The notes beneath the pieces were generated by a model. That model saw only the letters and a list, made by a program, of their open reading frames with translations. It did not search any database and was not told the origin of the DNA. 52,621 nucleotides of DNA, from contig QKYT01000422.1 of assembly GCA_003550305.1 (NCBI GenBank), positions 32,272-84,892 of the forward strand, given 5' to 3'. The position numbers were made by a program, and so were the translations under genes. Positions 1-12,357 of the stretch are shown in pieces. The DNA is from Glomus cerebriforme (lineage: Eukaryota > Glomeromycota > Glomeromycetes > Glomerales > Glomeraceae). Each line of letters begins with the position of its first letter. The first letter of the stretch is position 1.

Positions 1-606
1 CTTCTTTCAAATGAATATAAATTCATCCGTCTAACGTATGTATAACCCAAGATATTCGCAATTTTGTCATGAGAATTATATTCCGATTTTATAATTTTAA
101 TGTTACTTATATTAAAAAAAATTAAAGTTCAAATAAATAATTNATTTTGCGNATCANATNATGTAGATCNATCATTATCANATGACTTTTAANNTTGTTT
201 TCATTTGGCAAATCTATTTTGTGGATGTAGCACATAATTCCACAAATTGGCGCATATGCAATAGTAAAAATGATGTTTGATTTATTATAATTGTATAATT
301 GCACATTTGTAATTATACCGCAATTGTACCACACACAATCGCGCAACTATTTTTAGTAAATTTATTCAATGAAAATATTAAAATTATTCAACATCGTGAA
401 ACTTTATTTATAAATGATTGTATAAACATAAAATAGTAAATCTGATGTATATGAAGTATTAACATTGCATATTTTCTAATCAGTATAGTAATTAATATGT
501 TTTATTATTATTTATTATAATTAATATGCAATGAAAAGCTATAATAATATATAGAACATTATGAATAAAAATCGTATGACTGTAGTAACATAAATCGTAC
601 AAACAT

Positions 607-880
607 TTAAATAGTTTTCGTGTAAATACAAATTTTAATAAATTCACTTAGTATACAATGAATATTAGTAAATTTGTCCTTCGATATGCTATATTCATTT
701 TTACGCAATTGGTCACGGATTGGCTGTCTGCTATTCGAGCGATTATAAATTCGTACATCCAATTTTTTCGGATCAACTATTTGTATCACAGATCTGAGAT
801 ATGCTTTCCAACAATGGTTATATTTCTGAATTAAGACTTTATGCAAAAGGTGCAACTGTACAAAATCTGTACGTCACTTG
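607..880 (-). other. Possible orphan coding exon
   Basis: An open frame of about 80 codons on the minus strand ends in a stop at about 607. It could be entered through an acceptor-like CAG near 870. The translation is rich in charged residues and contains a segment like VIQIVDPKKLDVRIYNRSN. No family is recognised and no partner exon was found, so this may be a decayed exon or chance. Confidence 0.2.
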
Positions 881-1882
881 TATACAAAGTGTTACGCAAG
901 AACCGAAAAAAAAGTGATTGTACGTAATATGTATAAATACCATGTCAAGACTTATAGAAAGGACTTTTTTAAAAAAAAATATGAAAACAACATGTAAACT
1001 GTATTATATTGTACAAAAACTGCATGAATATAGTATAAACCGTTAATATAGAATAAAACTTTTATAACATCATTGTAATAAATAATGGATAGTAAAGAGA
1101 ATAGATGATTGCAAGTTAGGACCCATTTGAGCTTATAACTTTATTAAATTGTAATATAAAAATAATGATGCTATTCATCACCTAAATTACTATAGACATT
1201 ATCTTTACTATACATAATAAAAGTAACAATTATAACTAGCAGTAGGACTTCGAGGTAGTCATTTACACTGGTGATGCTAACCATAATATGCATACTTTGA
1301 TTGAACCTACCAAGCGAGAGGTCCACACCTTCTATATAATCAGAAGTATGATACTCCTCCGTAGCAGGTCCTATTGACCCCTTCTCCTCGGACTGGTGCT
1401 ATTCACCACCTGTTAGACTTCATCAGAGTATCATGTGCTTCTATAAATTTCTACTTCTCTAAAAAAAATAATCCTCACTATTGGAAATGGAGTCTACCTT
1501 TGTCCCCTCCCCAACCCAAAAGTAACCTTTATATACCTACAAAATAGAGAGTAGGGATGTTAATAGACTGAGTGTCTGGACTGGCTCACTCGTCCTATTT
1601 TTGAAATTTTGTTGAAAACGTTTTGCGTTACATGAGACTGCGTTGCAATTATAGGACTGATTTTAGTTTCGTCCGTCTTAAAAAAAGAAAAATATGTTTC
1701 TTCAAAATGAAAAAAGAAAAAAAATGAATGAAATGAACTTAACATAGTTCGTTTGTTCAAAATTCCGGTACACCGTTCCTGAAAGTTTAGCAAAAAATCG
1801 GATTATTCATAAACATAATAGTGGCAAATTGCCTAATTAGAGTAAATTAAGCGGCAGTTCAAGTAATACACAAGGATTGTTA

Positions 1883-2460
1883 TGGAAATGTTACAGATGC
1901 AGTTCTCTCTCGGTACTACTGTATGTTTTAGGCTTTTTATTTTATTTTATTGGTTTATGAAACATACTAAATCTTTTTTATCTATTTTATTTTAATTTTT
2001 CTTACAGATGCATTATATAGACACCGACATTTATTGGAGATTTTTTTCATAACCAAAATCCGTACCACGCTAAAGATCAGCTATTCGTTATAGGCAGACT
2101 ACAGGTTCAGAATATGGATTCTTTTGCCATCTATGGAACGACACTTCGTGACGGGTTAATATATTTTTTGAGAATGTTTTGCGATAAATGTACTAAGTAC
2201 TAACGTTTCTTTTTTTTATTATTTTTAGGGTTCAGCTTCTTTGGACTTTGCAGGTATGTATATGCATTTGGAGTCTCAATCTGTTTTAAAAAACGTTAAC
2301 CAACGTTTCTTTCCTTTTTTTTCTGTTTCATAGATGACTCCTTGGATGACTTCTTGGGCGGCTATTTCGTTTTAATAACGTTTTGCTTTTCTTTTTTGTA
2401 GAAATATTTTCCTGGATCGGCTCTTTTAAGATATGTTGGTGTGATGATTTTGGATTAACC
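1883..2460 (+). pseudogene. Possible remnant of a short-exon gene
   Basis: Several short, relatively GC-rich segments are separated by T-rich stretches bounded by plausible splice sites: gtatgt at about 1921 and ttacag before 2009, an ag before 2230, gtatgt at about 2254, and catag before 2335. One segment reads DDSLDDFLGGYF and another reads FAIYGTTLRD. No consistent joined frame could be built. It may be a decayed gene or a repeat-derived fragment. No function is proposed. Confidence 0.2.
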
Positions 2461-2727
2461 TTTTGAAACGTTTAACATATCGTGTTGTCTTTTTTTTAGG
2501 GACAACCTTAATAGATTAGAAATATAGTAGTTTGTTGAAATTGAACAATGTTCCAAACCATTGAACAGCAAGTAGTTAGAATAATAATATAATTAGATAA
2601 AACTTGAAATATGTATAATAAATTAATTTTAATTTAACAAACTTTTATTTAATAATTAATACTAATAAAAATACATAAAATAGTACAATAATTCATAGCT
2701 GTGTTACCACTTGTCATTATATCCAGT

Positions 2728-2820
2728 ATCACCGTCACTTTTTCCGCCCCACGTGATCATAGTTTTCACTAATGCCATAATGCCGGCCAAAAGTCACGTG
2801 GAGGAAAAAGTGACGGTGAT
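2728..2820. repeat. 27-29 bp inverted repeat pair, possible MITE remnant
   Basis: The left arm (2728-2756, starting ATCACCGTCACTTTTTCC) is nearly the exact reverse complement of the right arm (2794-2820). The only difference is a short mismatch and indel before the CCACGTGA end. The loop is about 37 bases. The arms are clearly more GC-rich than the surroundings. A palindromic MITE core, or a hairpin left by a transposon, would look like this; no target-site duplication was found. Confidence 0.6.
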
Positions 2821-3233
2821 TTATAATTATTTTAAAAGTATGATGATCACATTACGATCATTGATTTTTCTTGACTAACTAAATTTGTAAAACTATATAT
2901 ATAAACTAATATTTTAATTAAACTAAGCTAAATATAGATTTTATTAATAAAATATCACTAACTAATACAAAATAAACTATATCAAATAAGTCAAATTTTC
3001 GCAACACAATGCTACAAAAAAAAAAAATGAATAAAAAGCCGAAATCTTTGTTTATAAAAAAATTTAAATATAAATTTTTTTTTCTCCTAACGGCATCGAC
3101 AACTGAAATAATGAATCCTTTTTTATCTGTTATAATTAAAGATCGTAAATTATTCAAATTAAAAAAAAAAAAAGAAATATGAAGATTTAATATTGAATAT
3201 ATAAACAATATTAAGAAAAAAATAATTAAATAT

Positions 3234-4835
3234 TTAAACATACCCATCCACTTCCATATTATCTTTTACTTCGACTTGAATGATGGGTTGAACAATATTA
3301 AGAACGTTATTTGTTACTTTATTTAAGTTCTTAATGTGGTCAATATTAAGACTTGATAAAAATTTATTGTATAATTTATCGCCTACTTCGAAATCCGTCA
3401 CCTTCATGCCGATTTTATTTATTTGGTCGAATGTTATACCCGAATCAATGATCTGATGGATCCGAATTGCACTAGTTTTCATGCGCAATTCGGACCTTTT
3501 CACGACACCTTCTTGAGCACAGATTATGTCTTTTTCGAACTTTCTTTGCAACCCTTTTTTTCCGGGATATTTTGACTTTGCTATCTTGTTGATGTCGTCA
3601 TAAACGTATTTCAGCGTCAGTCTATGATACAATTTGAAAGATTTGAACGCCGTTCCAACTTTTTCGATTTCATTCCTTTGTTGCACCCATTGGTTCGCTC
3701 TCGCTTTAGCGGATTCTTCATCGGTTACTTTTATTGGGTCGGCACCCATTACATTTAAAGAACAAGATAGATTGTTTCTCTGTAATAGAGTTGTAGAACT
3801 TGACGAAATTTCGGGTTCTAGTTGCAGGCTATTTGCAGCCAGTTTATGGAGATTTTGACCGTATCTGATGAATTTTTCATCGATTTTGTTTAAATCTAGT
3901 GATAATATGCGAGAATATATAAATTTTAATTTTTATATGAAACTCAATTACATTTGACATTACATACTTTCAGTCTCGTCTTGATTATCATCGTCCATAT
4001 CGTCATCATCATCAATGTCATCGTCGTCATCGTCATCATTATCCGCATCTTCATTATCGCATTTTTCTTTGGCTTTTTGTTCTTTACCTTTTTGTTCGCA
4101 TTTTTCTTTACCTTTCTTTTCGCATTTTTCTTTACCTTTTTGTTCGTATTTTCGAATTTTAGAAATCCATAAGTTGATTAGTGCGTGATAATCTTTCATC
4201 TTATCCCAATTGGCATAAGTGGATAATGTGCTCATTGCCCATTCCAAATCTTCTTTGTTAGTTGGTGTAATGTCTTCGTTATACCCAAATTTATTGTGAC
4301 AATATTTGTTTATGGATGTCCATATTTCTTCTGGGTTATCATCAATAGATTTATTTATTTTATGAAGGTCTTTTTTTAATTTATCGGTCTCTCCAGTAAC
4401 CATTTTAGTTGACTTACGATTCTTTAATAAATTTTTATTAGTTAATAAAAATGTAAATTTCATATGAATATGTAAATTATATTAAAATAAACAAATTTTT
4501 ATTATATTAATCTTACTTCAAGATTTTTTATTTTATTGGTATACCAATTGTCATTTTCGGTATTCTTCAAATTGACAATTATTTTCTCAGTATGTTTACC
4601 AAATACCAGAACGCCTGTTTTGTTATTTATTGAAATTGTTTTTAATCGACAATTAAACTTCATCCAAATGTAGGATAATGCGGAAGCAATTTGAGAACAA
4701 TCATTCTCTGTTAGTTCCAAGGTTTTGGTATTCTTAAAAAAATAAAATATTAAGTAGTATATATTTAGGATTTAATCATGGAACGTTTAGAAAAAAAATT
4801 TTTAATTAACTATAAGTTACCTTATCGGTATTCAT
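3234..4835 (-). CDS. Four-exon orphan protein with KGKEKC repeats and an Asp/Asn tract
   Basis: The inferred exons are 4835-4821, 4732-4517, 4421-3968 and 3895-3234, giving about 448 residues. The introns of 88, 95 and 72 bases have donors GTAACT, GTAAGA and GTATGT and end in AG. Their phases are 0, 0 and 1, so the frame stays open. The start MNTDKNTKTLEL follows a TATA-like box about 90 bases upstream. In order the protein has a small N-terminal domain around LELTENDCSQIASAL, a helical middle, repeats of KGKEKCE and a run of Asp/Asn. A basic, probably helical C-terminal region with an LNKIDEKFIRYGQN motif follows. The exact 3' end is uncertain, because a GTATGT donor overlaps the last codons (VDGYV) and a further small exon could follow. 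I do not recognise the family. A decayed relative of exon 2 lies at 51.9-52.2 kb. The acidic and basic tracts would suit a nuclear or nucleic-acid-associated protein, but this is only inference. Confidence 0.65.
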
Positions 4836-4923
4836 GAGTTTCAAATAAATATCCAAATCTTTAAAATAAAAATGTGTGATAAGATTTGCGAAATCGGAAG
4901 AAAGCCAAGAGAGTGGAAGAGTG

Positions 4924-4931
4924 TATTTATA
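4924..4931 (-). promoter_or_regulatory. TATA-like box of the orphan gene
   Basis: The minus strand reads TATAAATA about 90 bases upstream of the proposed ATG at 4835, followed by a pyrimidine-rich stretch suitable for transcription start. The sequence between it and the ATG is open in frame but has no earlier ATG, which supports reading it as 5' UTR. Confidence 0.4.
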
Positions 4932-5098
4932 AAGTTATGAATATTTATTAGTCGCGTGCACTTTTGTTTTGTTGTACACAAACCCTTATTTGTTAATTAA
5001 AAAGCAGCAACCAATCGATTTCGGCCAAATTGTCGGTCAAATTTCAGACTAGTCGGCTCTTGTTATTGCATTTATTTTTTTTTTTAATTTTTTTCATA

Positions 5099-6570
5099 AT
5101 GGACGATGTTGCAAGGTAAATTTAATAATATCCAATTATTATTTAAAGTTTGTTAGATCGATATAATACCAAATTGTTATTTTTTGTAGTGATCAAATTT
5201 TTGAAGAAAAATATGGAGGTAGTAATAATAATTTAACATTTTTCATTAAAAAATTTTATTAACATTTTTTTTTAATTTAATTAGAACTTACACAAGAAAA
5301 ATATGAAAAAATTATTGCTTTACAACAAAAACATGATGCAGAAATACATCTATTAGCTAAAGAATGTCAGCTTGAGTTATCATTTGTAAAGGTTCTTTTA
5401 AATTAAGTTTATTAATAACTAATATGCATCGCGATCTATATTGGACATTAATTGACTTAATTTTATTAGAACATTTTTAAAGATAATCGAGAACCTGCAC
5501 CAAGAAAGTCTCGCAATATTAGTCCATGGAATGCATTTCAGTCTGAATGGTTTAAAAAAAATAGTATGTTATGCACATAATAATACAATTTTATTTTTGA
5601 TGTTTAAATAAAAATTTATTTAATCATAGATATTAAGGCCACTGCTCCTGGAGCTCAAAAAAAATGTGCTGAAGAATATACATCACTTGATGAAGCGCAA
5701 TTAAATTCTCTTAAAAGAACAGCTGAGGAAATTTCTAAAAATAGAAATAGCAAAGAACTAAAATTAGTAGAAAATATAAATCTTCGCAAGACTGAATTAA
5801 ATAATCAAATTTGTACATTTAGAAAATTGGTGCGTATATATATATTAATTTATTATTTGAATTTTTTAAAACTATTAAGAATTTTTTTTTTTGATTTTTT
5901 AGTATCGAACATTACAAATTACTTGTGGTGTAGAATTTTTAACTATTATAGTTCCATTAAACAAAGAACTTAATAGCTCATATTTTGGGACTCCTGTTGG
6001 TGAAGAATTCTACAAGACTTGTTTAAAAATTGATGAAATTGTTAATAATTTTTATCATTTTTCTTGTTTAAAAAAAGCAGGTATAGTAAAATATTTATTG
6101 TGCAGTATTACATTTATTATGCTATTACGTAAACTTATTTTAATATCTTAATATATAGCCAGAAATGAAATTATTAAACAAGTTGGAGAAATATCATTTC
6201 AACAAGATAGGGAAGTTGTACATGATACAACAGGAATTACAAGCAATCGACTGTCTATTACTGAGATAAATAATCCAAACAGCAAAAATACACGTAATAA
6301 AGTTAGAAAAATTTTGCAAGAAAAATTTAGTAAGTAATATTTTATAATTATTATAAAATTATAAATACTGAGAAATATAATTTATTTATAGGTTTAATAA
6401 CAACAGAAAAAATTACTTATAAAAACTGGAACCAACAAACTAAATATTCTATTGTAGGATGGCCTGAAAATGTTTTATTTTGTAATTATTCTGATTTAAA
6501 TATTGAAAATAAGCAAAAAGTGTTGAATAATTTAGATAACATACATTTTGAAATGAATAATTTAGAATAA
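5099..6570 (+). CDS. HMG-box-like gene next to the KDZ transposase
   Basis: Eight exons are inferred: 5099-5115, 5190-5218, 5285-5385, 5470-5563, 5630-5829, 5903-6080, 6159-6329 and 6392-6570. Every intron is GT-AG, the phases match, and the sum is 323 codons including the stop (322 residues). Exon 3 could instead end at 5391. The N-terminal part is a short coiled coil (EEKYGELTQEKYEKIIALQQ). Next comes a segment (RNISPWNAFQSEWFKKNN, then KKCAEEYTSLDEAQLNSLKR) resembling a fungal HMG box, which bends DNA. The C-terminal half (from YRTLQITCGVEF to the end) is not recognised. It lies 0.8 kb upstream of the KDZ transposase on the same strand and shows no frame damage, so it may be the accessory gene of the same element. 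The HMG call rests on eye-level similarity. Confidence 0.6.
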
Positions 6571-7352
6571 CAATAGAAATAAATCCATACACTTTTTATA
6601 GGGAATCTTCTTTTATAACAGAATAAATTTTAAGATTTTACTTTCTATTAATGAACTTCGCAATTAAATTTGAGCTGATTAAAATTGATTATTTGTCTTT
6701 TATAAAACATAAAAATATGCGAATTTTCTTCAGCCACGGTATTTGAGTTTTACTAGTAATTTCTCCTATAGCTCCATAGGAATTACTGATCGACATTTAT
6801 GGAAAATTAGTGAAACCATACTATTTGATGATCGATCAAAAATTCTTATCCTATATAATAAACTCATTAAAAGAATATTTTTATTACAATGGATAAAAAA
6901 AATTTTAGAGGTAAATTATTATTAGAGTTTACTAAATGTCACCAAACCTCACATGAAAAATTCAGTATTTTAAAATAAAATAAAAATTAAATTTGCAAAA
7001 TAAACATAATTAGATGTAATAACACTAGTGTTTGTAAAGTTTAAAAAACCATCTAAATAATAACTTCTTTAAAATGTAACCATATTCCAAACCAAGCTAG
7101 TCAGATTTAAAATATTTGACATCTCAAACTACCATCTAAGACTGGATTAGTTTGAAATATGGTTAAGTTTCAGATATAAGATTGTCCCAAGTTTGATTTG
7201 AGACATGTAGTGTTTGGGCTACAATATTGATCAGATTAATATTCAGTCAAAATTTCAAAATAAGTAAAAAAAATTATGACAGTAATGAATAACCTATAGG
7301 GACATCTATTAATATTATTTGTTATTATATTATTGAAAATGTATTTTTTTAG
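6571..7352. other. Spacer between the two transposon genes
   Basis: This is AT-rich sequence without a convincing exon. An imperfect inverted repeat lies at 7079-7170 (AACCATATTCCAAACC against TTTGAAATATGGTT). A short stretch near 7205-7222 (gtttgggctacaat) resembles the end of the 42-kb MITE. The first exon of the transposase, with its ATG, must lie here or be absent; I could not identify it. Confidence 0.5.
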
Positions 7353-10300
7353 GAACTCATTATAGGCCTTATCGTTATCTAGTTTCGTCAAGTAAGAAAA
7401 ATGCAAGGAAAGTAATTATTAATCGTTATGCAAAAGGGAACAATAAGTATCGACCCAAAAATAGATCTGAAAATACAGATGATCCTAATAGAATAGCAGA
7501 AGAGTGGATAGATATTGAGTGTAATGACATAGATACTACTATTACAGACGAGAATTATAATTCAGCTAAAAATACATATAAGAATGCTCAAAGAAATTTA
7601 ACTGAAAATTGGAAGAAAATATCACCAAAAATATTTAATATTATGATAGAAAATGATTCAATTAATGATAATTTTAAGTGTTTCAAATGTAACTTGCCTG
7701 CTATTTGTCGTTGTTTAGATTGTGGATCTAATATTTACTTTTGCTTAGAATGTAATGATTTATATCACAAAGATATAAATTTATTTCACAGAAAACTTTC
7801 TATGAAAAATAATATATATGAAGAAACAATTAAATTACCACAATTATGTATAAAAAATTGTGAACATGAAATTAAGGAAATATTGGTTATTAATTTGAGA
7901 GGTAAAGTATAATTTTTTCATGTAAAAAATTGGAAATTATTATTGAAATGAAATCATTATTAACTCTGATTGCTTATTTAAAATTTTTTGTCACAGGAAA
8001 ATTTAAAGTAAAATTTGCAGCTTGTGAAGGAATAGTTGAAACATTAATAAGACATAAATTATTTCCTTCTACTCCTGTAGCTCCACAAGTTGCTTTTTCA
8101 TTTGAATTACTTGATCTTTATAATGAACTATTATTTGAGGCACATGTCCCTTATCTTTCATTTTGTCGAGTATTAGAGTCATTGTTTTCTGATCAAAATA
8201 TTACTAAAGTTAAGTAATAAAAGAATTACTTATTATATATATTCAATAATATACTGTATATTAATAATTACTATTATTATATAGAATATATATTATCTTT
8301 TTAGGTCAGCTTTTTATCAATATTTATCATTGAAAACTAATATTGAAGATACTATTGATAAGTTATTTGATAATAAGCCACAATTTAATTGTCCAGCTTG
8401 CCCACAGGTTATTAAATCTTTTAAAAATATATTGGATATTTATTGTTTATTAAATATCAATATTTTTAATAAATTTATTATTTTTTAAATAGCCTGGAGA
8501 AAAAGATTCTAAAATTATAGTTGCACTAGATGCTAATTTTCAGCTTAAAAGAATGAAAAGCGCTGGTTCTAATATTGGTGAAAGAATAATTAAAGAATCA
8601 TTTATCATAAATCAAAATAAGTATGATAAATGGGCACAAAGCTTAATTAATACAAGTATGCCAAGCTCATTAGATAGTAATACAAATTCAGTAAGTATTT
8701 GTACTGTATACTGTATATACAATTTTTAACTAATATATAATATTAACTACTAATTTATTTAATTAAAGCAAATAAATATATGTGAGAGCAATTTTAAAGC
8801 AGCTGATCAAGCAAGAGCAAATAAAAAATCCAAGTATTTAGATGACACTGGTATATTTGGAAGTACTTGTAGACATGGTATTCCTTTAAAATTCATTAAT
8901 TTAAAAGGAATTGGTGAAAGGTAATATATATTATATACATTATACATTATATATACTTTAATGATTATTTATTATATTATGTAGGTTTTCTTTAGCAGAA
9001 TTTCTTTTGCTAGATCTACAAAATTTATTTAATGAAGAATCCTCTTCATTTATTATTTTATATGATATTGCATGCAGTCTTCATGCACATGTAAAAAAAA
9101 ATACAAGTGGCCTCTTTTCATATAATTCTCGTTTTAATTGGTGTGTATCGATATTTCATGCCTATGCACATTCAATGAAATGCCAATTAAAATATCATCC
9201 AAGAATCTGTAATTCAATTGGTCTGACTGATGGAGAAAGTCTTGAAAGACTTTGGTCATATTTGGGGCGTTTTGCTCCTACAACCAAATATATGAGACCA
9301 TCTCATAGATTGGATATTTTAGAAAAAGCTATCCAATATAAAAGCAAAAAGATGATTAATGATTTAGGTAATCTTAATTAATTATGATTATTTTAAAAAT
9401 TATATATGTTTACTAAAATTTATTATCTTTAATTATATTTAGCATATAATCTATTTAATAGATTTAAAAATGCTAATAAAATCATGAATGAGTCAAACAA
9501 AATATTAAAAGAAATGCAAGAAAAACATGGAGTAAATGAAGATAAAATACTTTATTGTATTCAATACCAACAGGAATCTAATTTTGGTATATATTTATTA
9601 AACTTTATGCATAAAAAATAAAAAATTATTATATTTATATCATATATATATTTTTTAGTTTTTAAGCAGCAATTAGTCGGGAATGAAAAATATTTTTCAT
9701 GTTTGATGGAATTACATCAATATAAGTACTGTATATATTAAATAAAATTTATTGTATTTGAATAATAATTATTTTAATATTAATATTAATATTTTTTTTT
9801 AGAATTGAAATTTCAAAGGCTACTTCTAAAAGGCTATTGGAATCATTAAATAAGTCCCATTTATTATGTGTAAAAAAAATTGAAAAGTGTGAATCTGAAT
9901 TGAATATATCTGAATCAGAAAGATGGAATCCGTTTGATTCTATATATTCTCAATATCTATATGATTATTGTAAGCGTAATTTGGATTTAACTGCTGATAA
10001 ACTTAGAAAATTTCGTAATGAATATATATTTAAAAACACACAAATATATAATCAAAATCATAAAGGTAATGTTTATTAAATAAATGTTATTAATTAGATA
10101 TTTATCTATTCATTAAAATATTTTTTTTTAAATAGGGCACAAATTATCTTCCAAAATTAAATTAAGTATTAAAGGAATTTCTAATCAAATCGAAACAAGT
10201 ATTTTACATTATATGTACCTTAGATCAATTGCACCAGAAAATTTACTTATTAATTATCCAGAAGCAAAATTTAATGAAATAGTGAACCATGAATCTAGCT

Positions 10301-10940
10301 TTTGGCAGGTACTAGATATATTGATTGATGATAAGATTAATATACCTCGAGTAATTATATTTAATTCAATCAAGAACTTTAATAATTTGCAACGGTCCAA
10401 GGAAGAAATTTCTTTAATTAGACAAGAATTAAGTAGATTAATTTACTTTTGGAAGAATAAAAAATCAGAAATTATAAATAAGATTCAACAATTAAATGAG
10501 AAAGCTTATACTTTAAAAAATGTAAGTATTATTTAATTTTTTTTTTTTTTGAAAAATATTATAATTCTAATTATTTTTTTTTATAGCAGGGAATAATCTA
10601 CATCTTAACAAAATATTATAAGAGCATAATTAAAAATTTAGAAAGTTGTCAAAAAGTTTTAAACCAAATTGAAAATTATAAAGAAGTAAATAATATATTA
10701 GCAGAATTTCCAATTTATGATTTAATTAATGAAATTGAAGAAAACAATCTTTTAAAAGGAAATTTAGAAGAAAATTTAAGAGAATTAGAAACTTATAATA
10801 ATGAAGAAAATATAGAACATGAAGAATACGAAGAAGAAATAGTAGATGAAGAATATGAAGAAGAAATAGTAGATAAAGATAATAAATTTAAGGATGGTGA
10901 ATATGATGAAAGAATGGAAGGTATAGAGTATAATGGATAA
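7353..10940 (+). CDS. KDZ-family transposase with CxC-type zinc cluster, frame intact
   Basis: Eleven exons join in one open frame of 937 codons: 7353-7901, 7997-8213, 8305-8407, 8493-8690, 8769-8920, 8985-9367, 9443-9586, 9659-9725, 9803-10065, 10136-10521 and 10587-10940. The first enters in phase 1 after an AG, so a short 5' exon is missing from this model. An N-terminal cysteine cluster (CFKCNLPAICRCLDCG, then CLECNDLYH) matches the CxC domain of Kyakuja-Dileera-Zisupton transposases. Catalytic-core motifs follow in order: VALDANFQLKRM, DDTGIFGSTCRHG, LYDIACSLHAH, FHAYAHSMKCQLKYHPR and DGESLERLWSYLGRFAPTTK. They supply the expected acidic residues of the RNase H-like fold. The C-terminus is helical and ends in an EEYEEEIVDEE acidic tail. 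No internal stop is present, so the element could be recently active. It would cut and paste DNA in the nucleus. Terminal repeats were not found. Confidence 0.85.
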
Positions 10941-11182
10941 AAATAATCAATACAATATTGTGTAAAATCTATTATTCTTTCAATAATTACATATAAATTT
11001 GGTTGCAAATAAATATTATAGCAATTTAATTATAGATATTATATTGTTATTAGAAGTTATTTATTAATAATTTTTTAAAATCGATTTTCAAAAAAAAACC
11101 TCATATTTAGATTATTCCATGTATAAATAATTTTAGATTGCATTATCCTGCTATCGTTTTCTTTAAAGGGAATATTTTTATG
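10941..11182. other. 3' flank of the transposase
   Basis: AT-rich sequence leads into the 61-bp tandem repeat. No gene or clear terminal inverted repeat was seen. Confidence 0.5.
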
Positions 11183-11373
11183 TAGACCAGGGCCGTCCGC
11201 TTTGTATTTAAAAAGGGAAAATAAATGTCCGATATTTCTTAATTGGACTAGGGTCGTCCGTTTTGTATTCAGAAAGGGGACAGAAATGTCCGATCTTTCA
11301 TAAGTGGACCAGAGTCATCCGCTTTGTATTCAGAAAGGGGACAGAAATGTCCGATCTTTTATAAGTGGACCAG
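11183..11373. repeat. 61-bp tandem repeat (minisatellite), at least three units
   Basis: Units start at 11183, 11244, 11305 and 11366, each 61 bases apart. The unit begins tggaccagggtcgtccg and contains ggggacagaaatgtcc, in which ggac and gtcc form a small dyad. The first copy is the most diverged; the second and third are nearly identical. The fourth copy is cut by the run of N, so the array is probably longer and caused the assembly gap. Its position just after the KDZ gene suggests subterminal repeats of the element, but this is not shown. Confidence 0.9.
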
Positions 11374-12321
11374 NNNNNNNNNNNNNNNNNNNNNNNNNNN
11401 NNNNNNNNNNNNNNNNNNNNNNNNNNNNNNNNNNNNNNNNNNNNNNNNNNNNNNNNNNNNNNNNNNNNNNNNNNNNNNNNNNNNNNNNNNNNNNNNNNNN
11501 NNNNNNNNNNNNNNNNNNNNNNNNNNNNNNNNNNNNNNNNNNNNNNNNNNNNNNNNNNNNNNNNNNNNNNNNNNNNNNNNNNNNNNNNNNNNNNNNNNNN
11601 NNNNNNNNNNNNNNNNNNNNNNNNNNNNNNNNNNNNNNNNNNNNNNNNNNNNNNNNNNNNNNNNNNNNNNNNNNNNNNNNNNNNNNNNNNNNNNNNNNNN
11701 NNNNNNNNNNNNNNNNNNNNNNNNNNNNNNNNNNNNNNNNNNNNNNNNNNNNNNNNNNNNNNNNNNNNNNNNNNNNNNNNNNNNNNNNNNNNNNNNNNNN
11801 NNNNNNNNNNNNNNNNNNNNNNNNNNNNNNNNNNNNNNNNNNNNNNNNNNNNNNNNNNNNNNNNNNNNNNNNNNNNNNNNNNNNNNNNNNNNNNNNNNNN
11901 NNNNNNNNNNNNNNNNNNNNNNNNNNNNNNNNNNNNNNNNNNNNNNNNNNNNNNNNNNNNNNNNNNNNNNNNNNNNNNNNNNNNNNNNNNNNNNNNNNNN
12001 NNNNNNNNNNNNNNNNNNNNNNNNNNNNNNNNNNNNNNNNNNNNNNNNNNNNNNNNNNNNNNNNNNNNNNNNNNNNNNNNNNNNNNNNNNNNNNNNNNNN
12101 NNNNNNNNNNNNNNNNNNNNNNNNNNNNNNNNNNNNNNNNNNNNNNNNNNNNNNNNNNNNNNNNNNNNNNNNNNNNNNNNNNNNNNNNNNNNNNNNNNNN
12201 NNNNNNNNNNNNNNNNNNNNNNNNNNNNNNNNNNNNNNNNNNNNNNNNNNNNNNNNNNNNNNNNNNNNNNNNNNNNNNNNNNNNNNNNNNNNNNNNNNNN
12301 NNNNNNNNNNNNNNNNNNNNN
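11374..12321. other. Assembly gap (948 N)
   Basis: A continuous run of N. Any open frame reported across it is an artefact. The true length is unknown, and collapse of the flanking 61-bp tandem repeat is the likely cause. Confidence 0.98.
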
Positions 12322-12357
12322 ACCAATCAAATCTCGTGGGCTACTATGGCCCATGGG

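Larger units (their letters stand above)
1..2727. other. AT-rich region without a confident gene
   Basis: Positions 143-194 contain scattered ambiguous bases. The stretch is mostly low-complexity A/T with poly-A and poly-T runs. A somewhat more GC-rich segment at about 1240-1470 contains an imperfect inverted repeat: agaagtatgatactc near 1341 and gagtatcatgtgcttct near 1425. Two weak coding signals are listed separately. No RNA gene was recognised. Confidence 0.6.

Noticed and set aside
2918..3247. Minus-strand 109-codon hydrophobic frame
   Set aside because: Rich in Phe, Ile and Leu from T-rich DNA; it overlaps the GTATGT donor and T-rich stretch following the orphan gene and looks like intron or UTR rather than a membrane protein.
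6743..6925. 60-codon plus-strand frame between the two transposon genes
   Set aside because: No acceptor/donor pair joins it in frame to either neighbour, and it has no recognisable motif.
4957..11373. Terminal inverted repeats of the KDZ block
   Set aside because: I compared sequence before 5099 with that after 10940 and found no convincing inverted match, so the element ends are left undefined.
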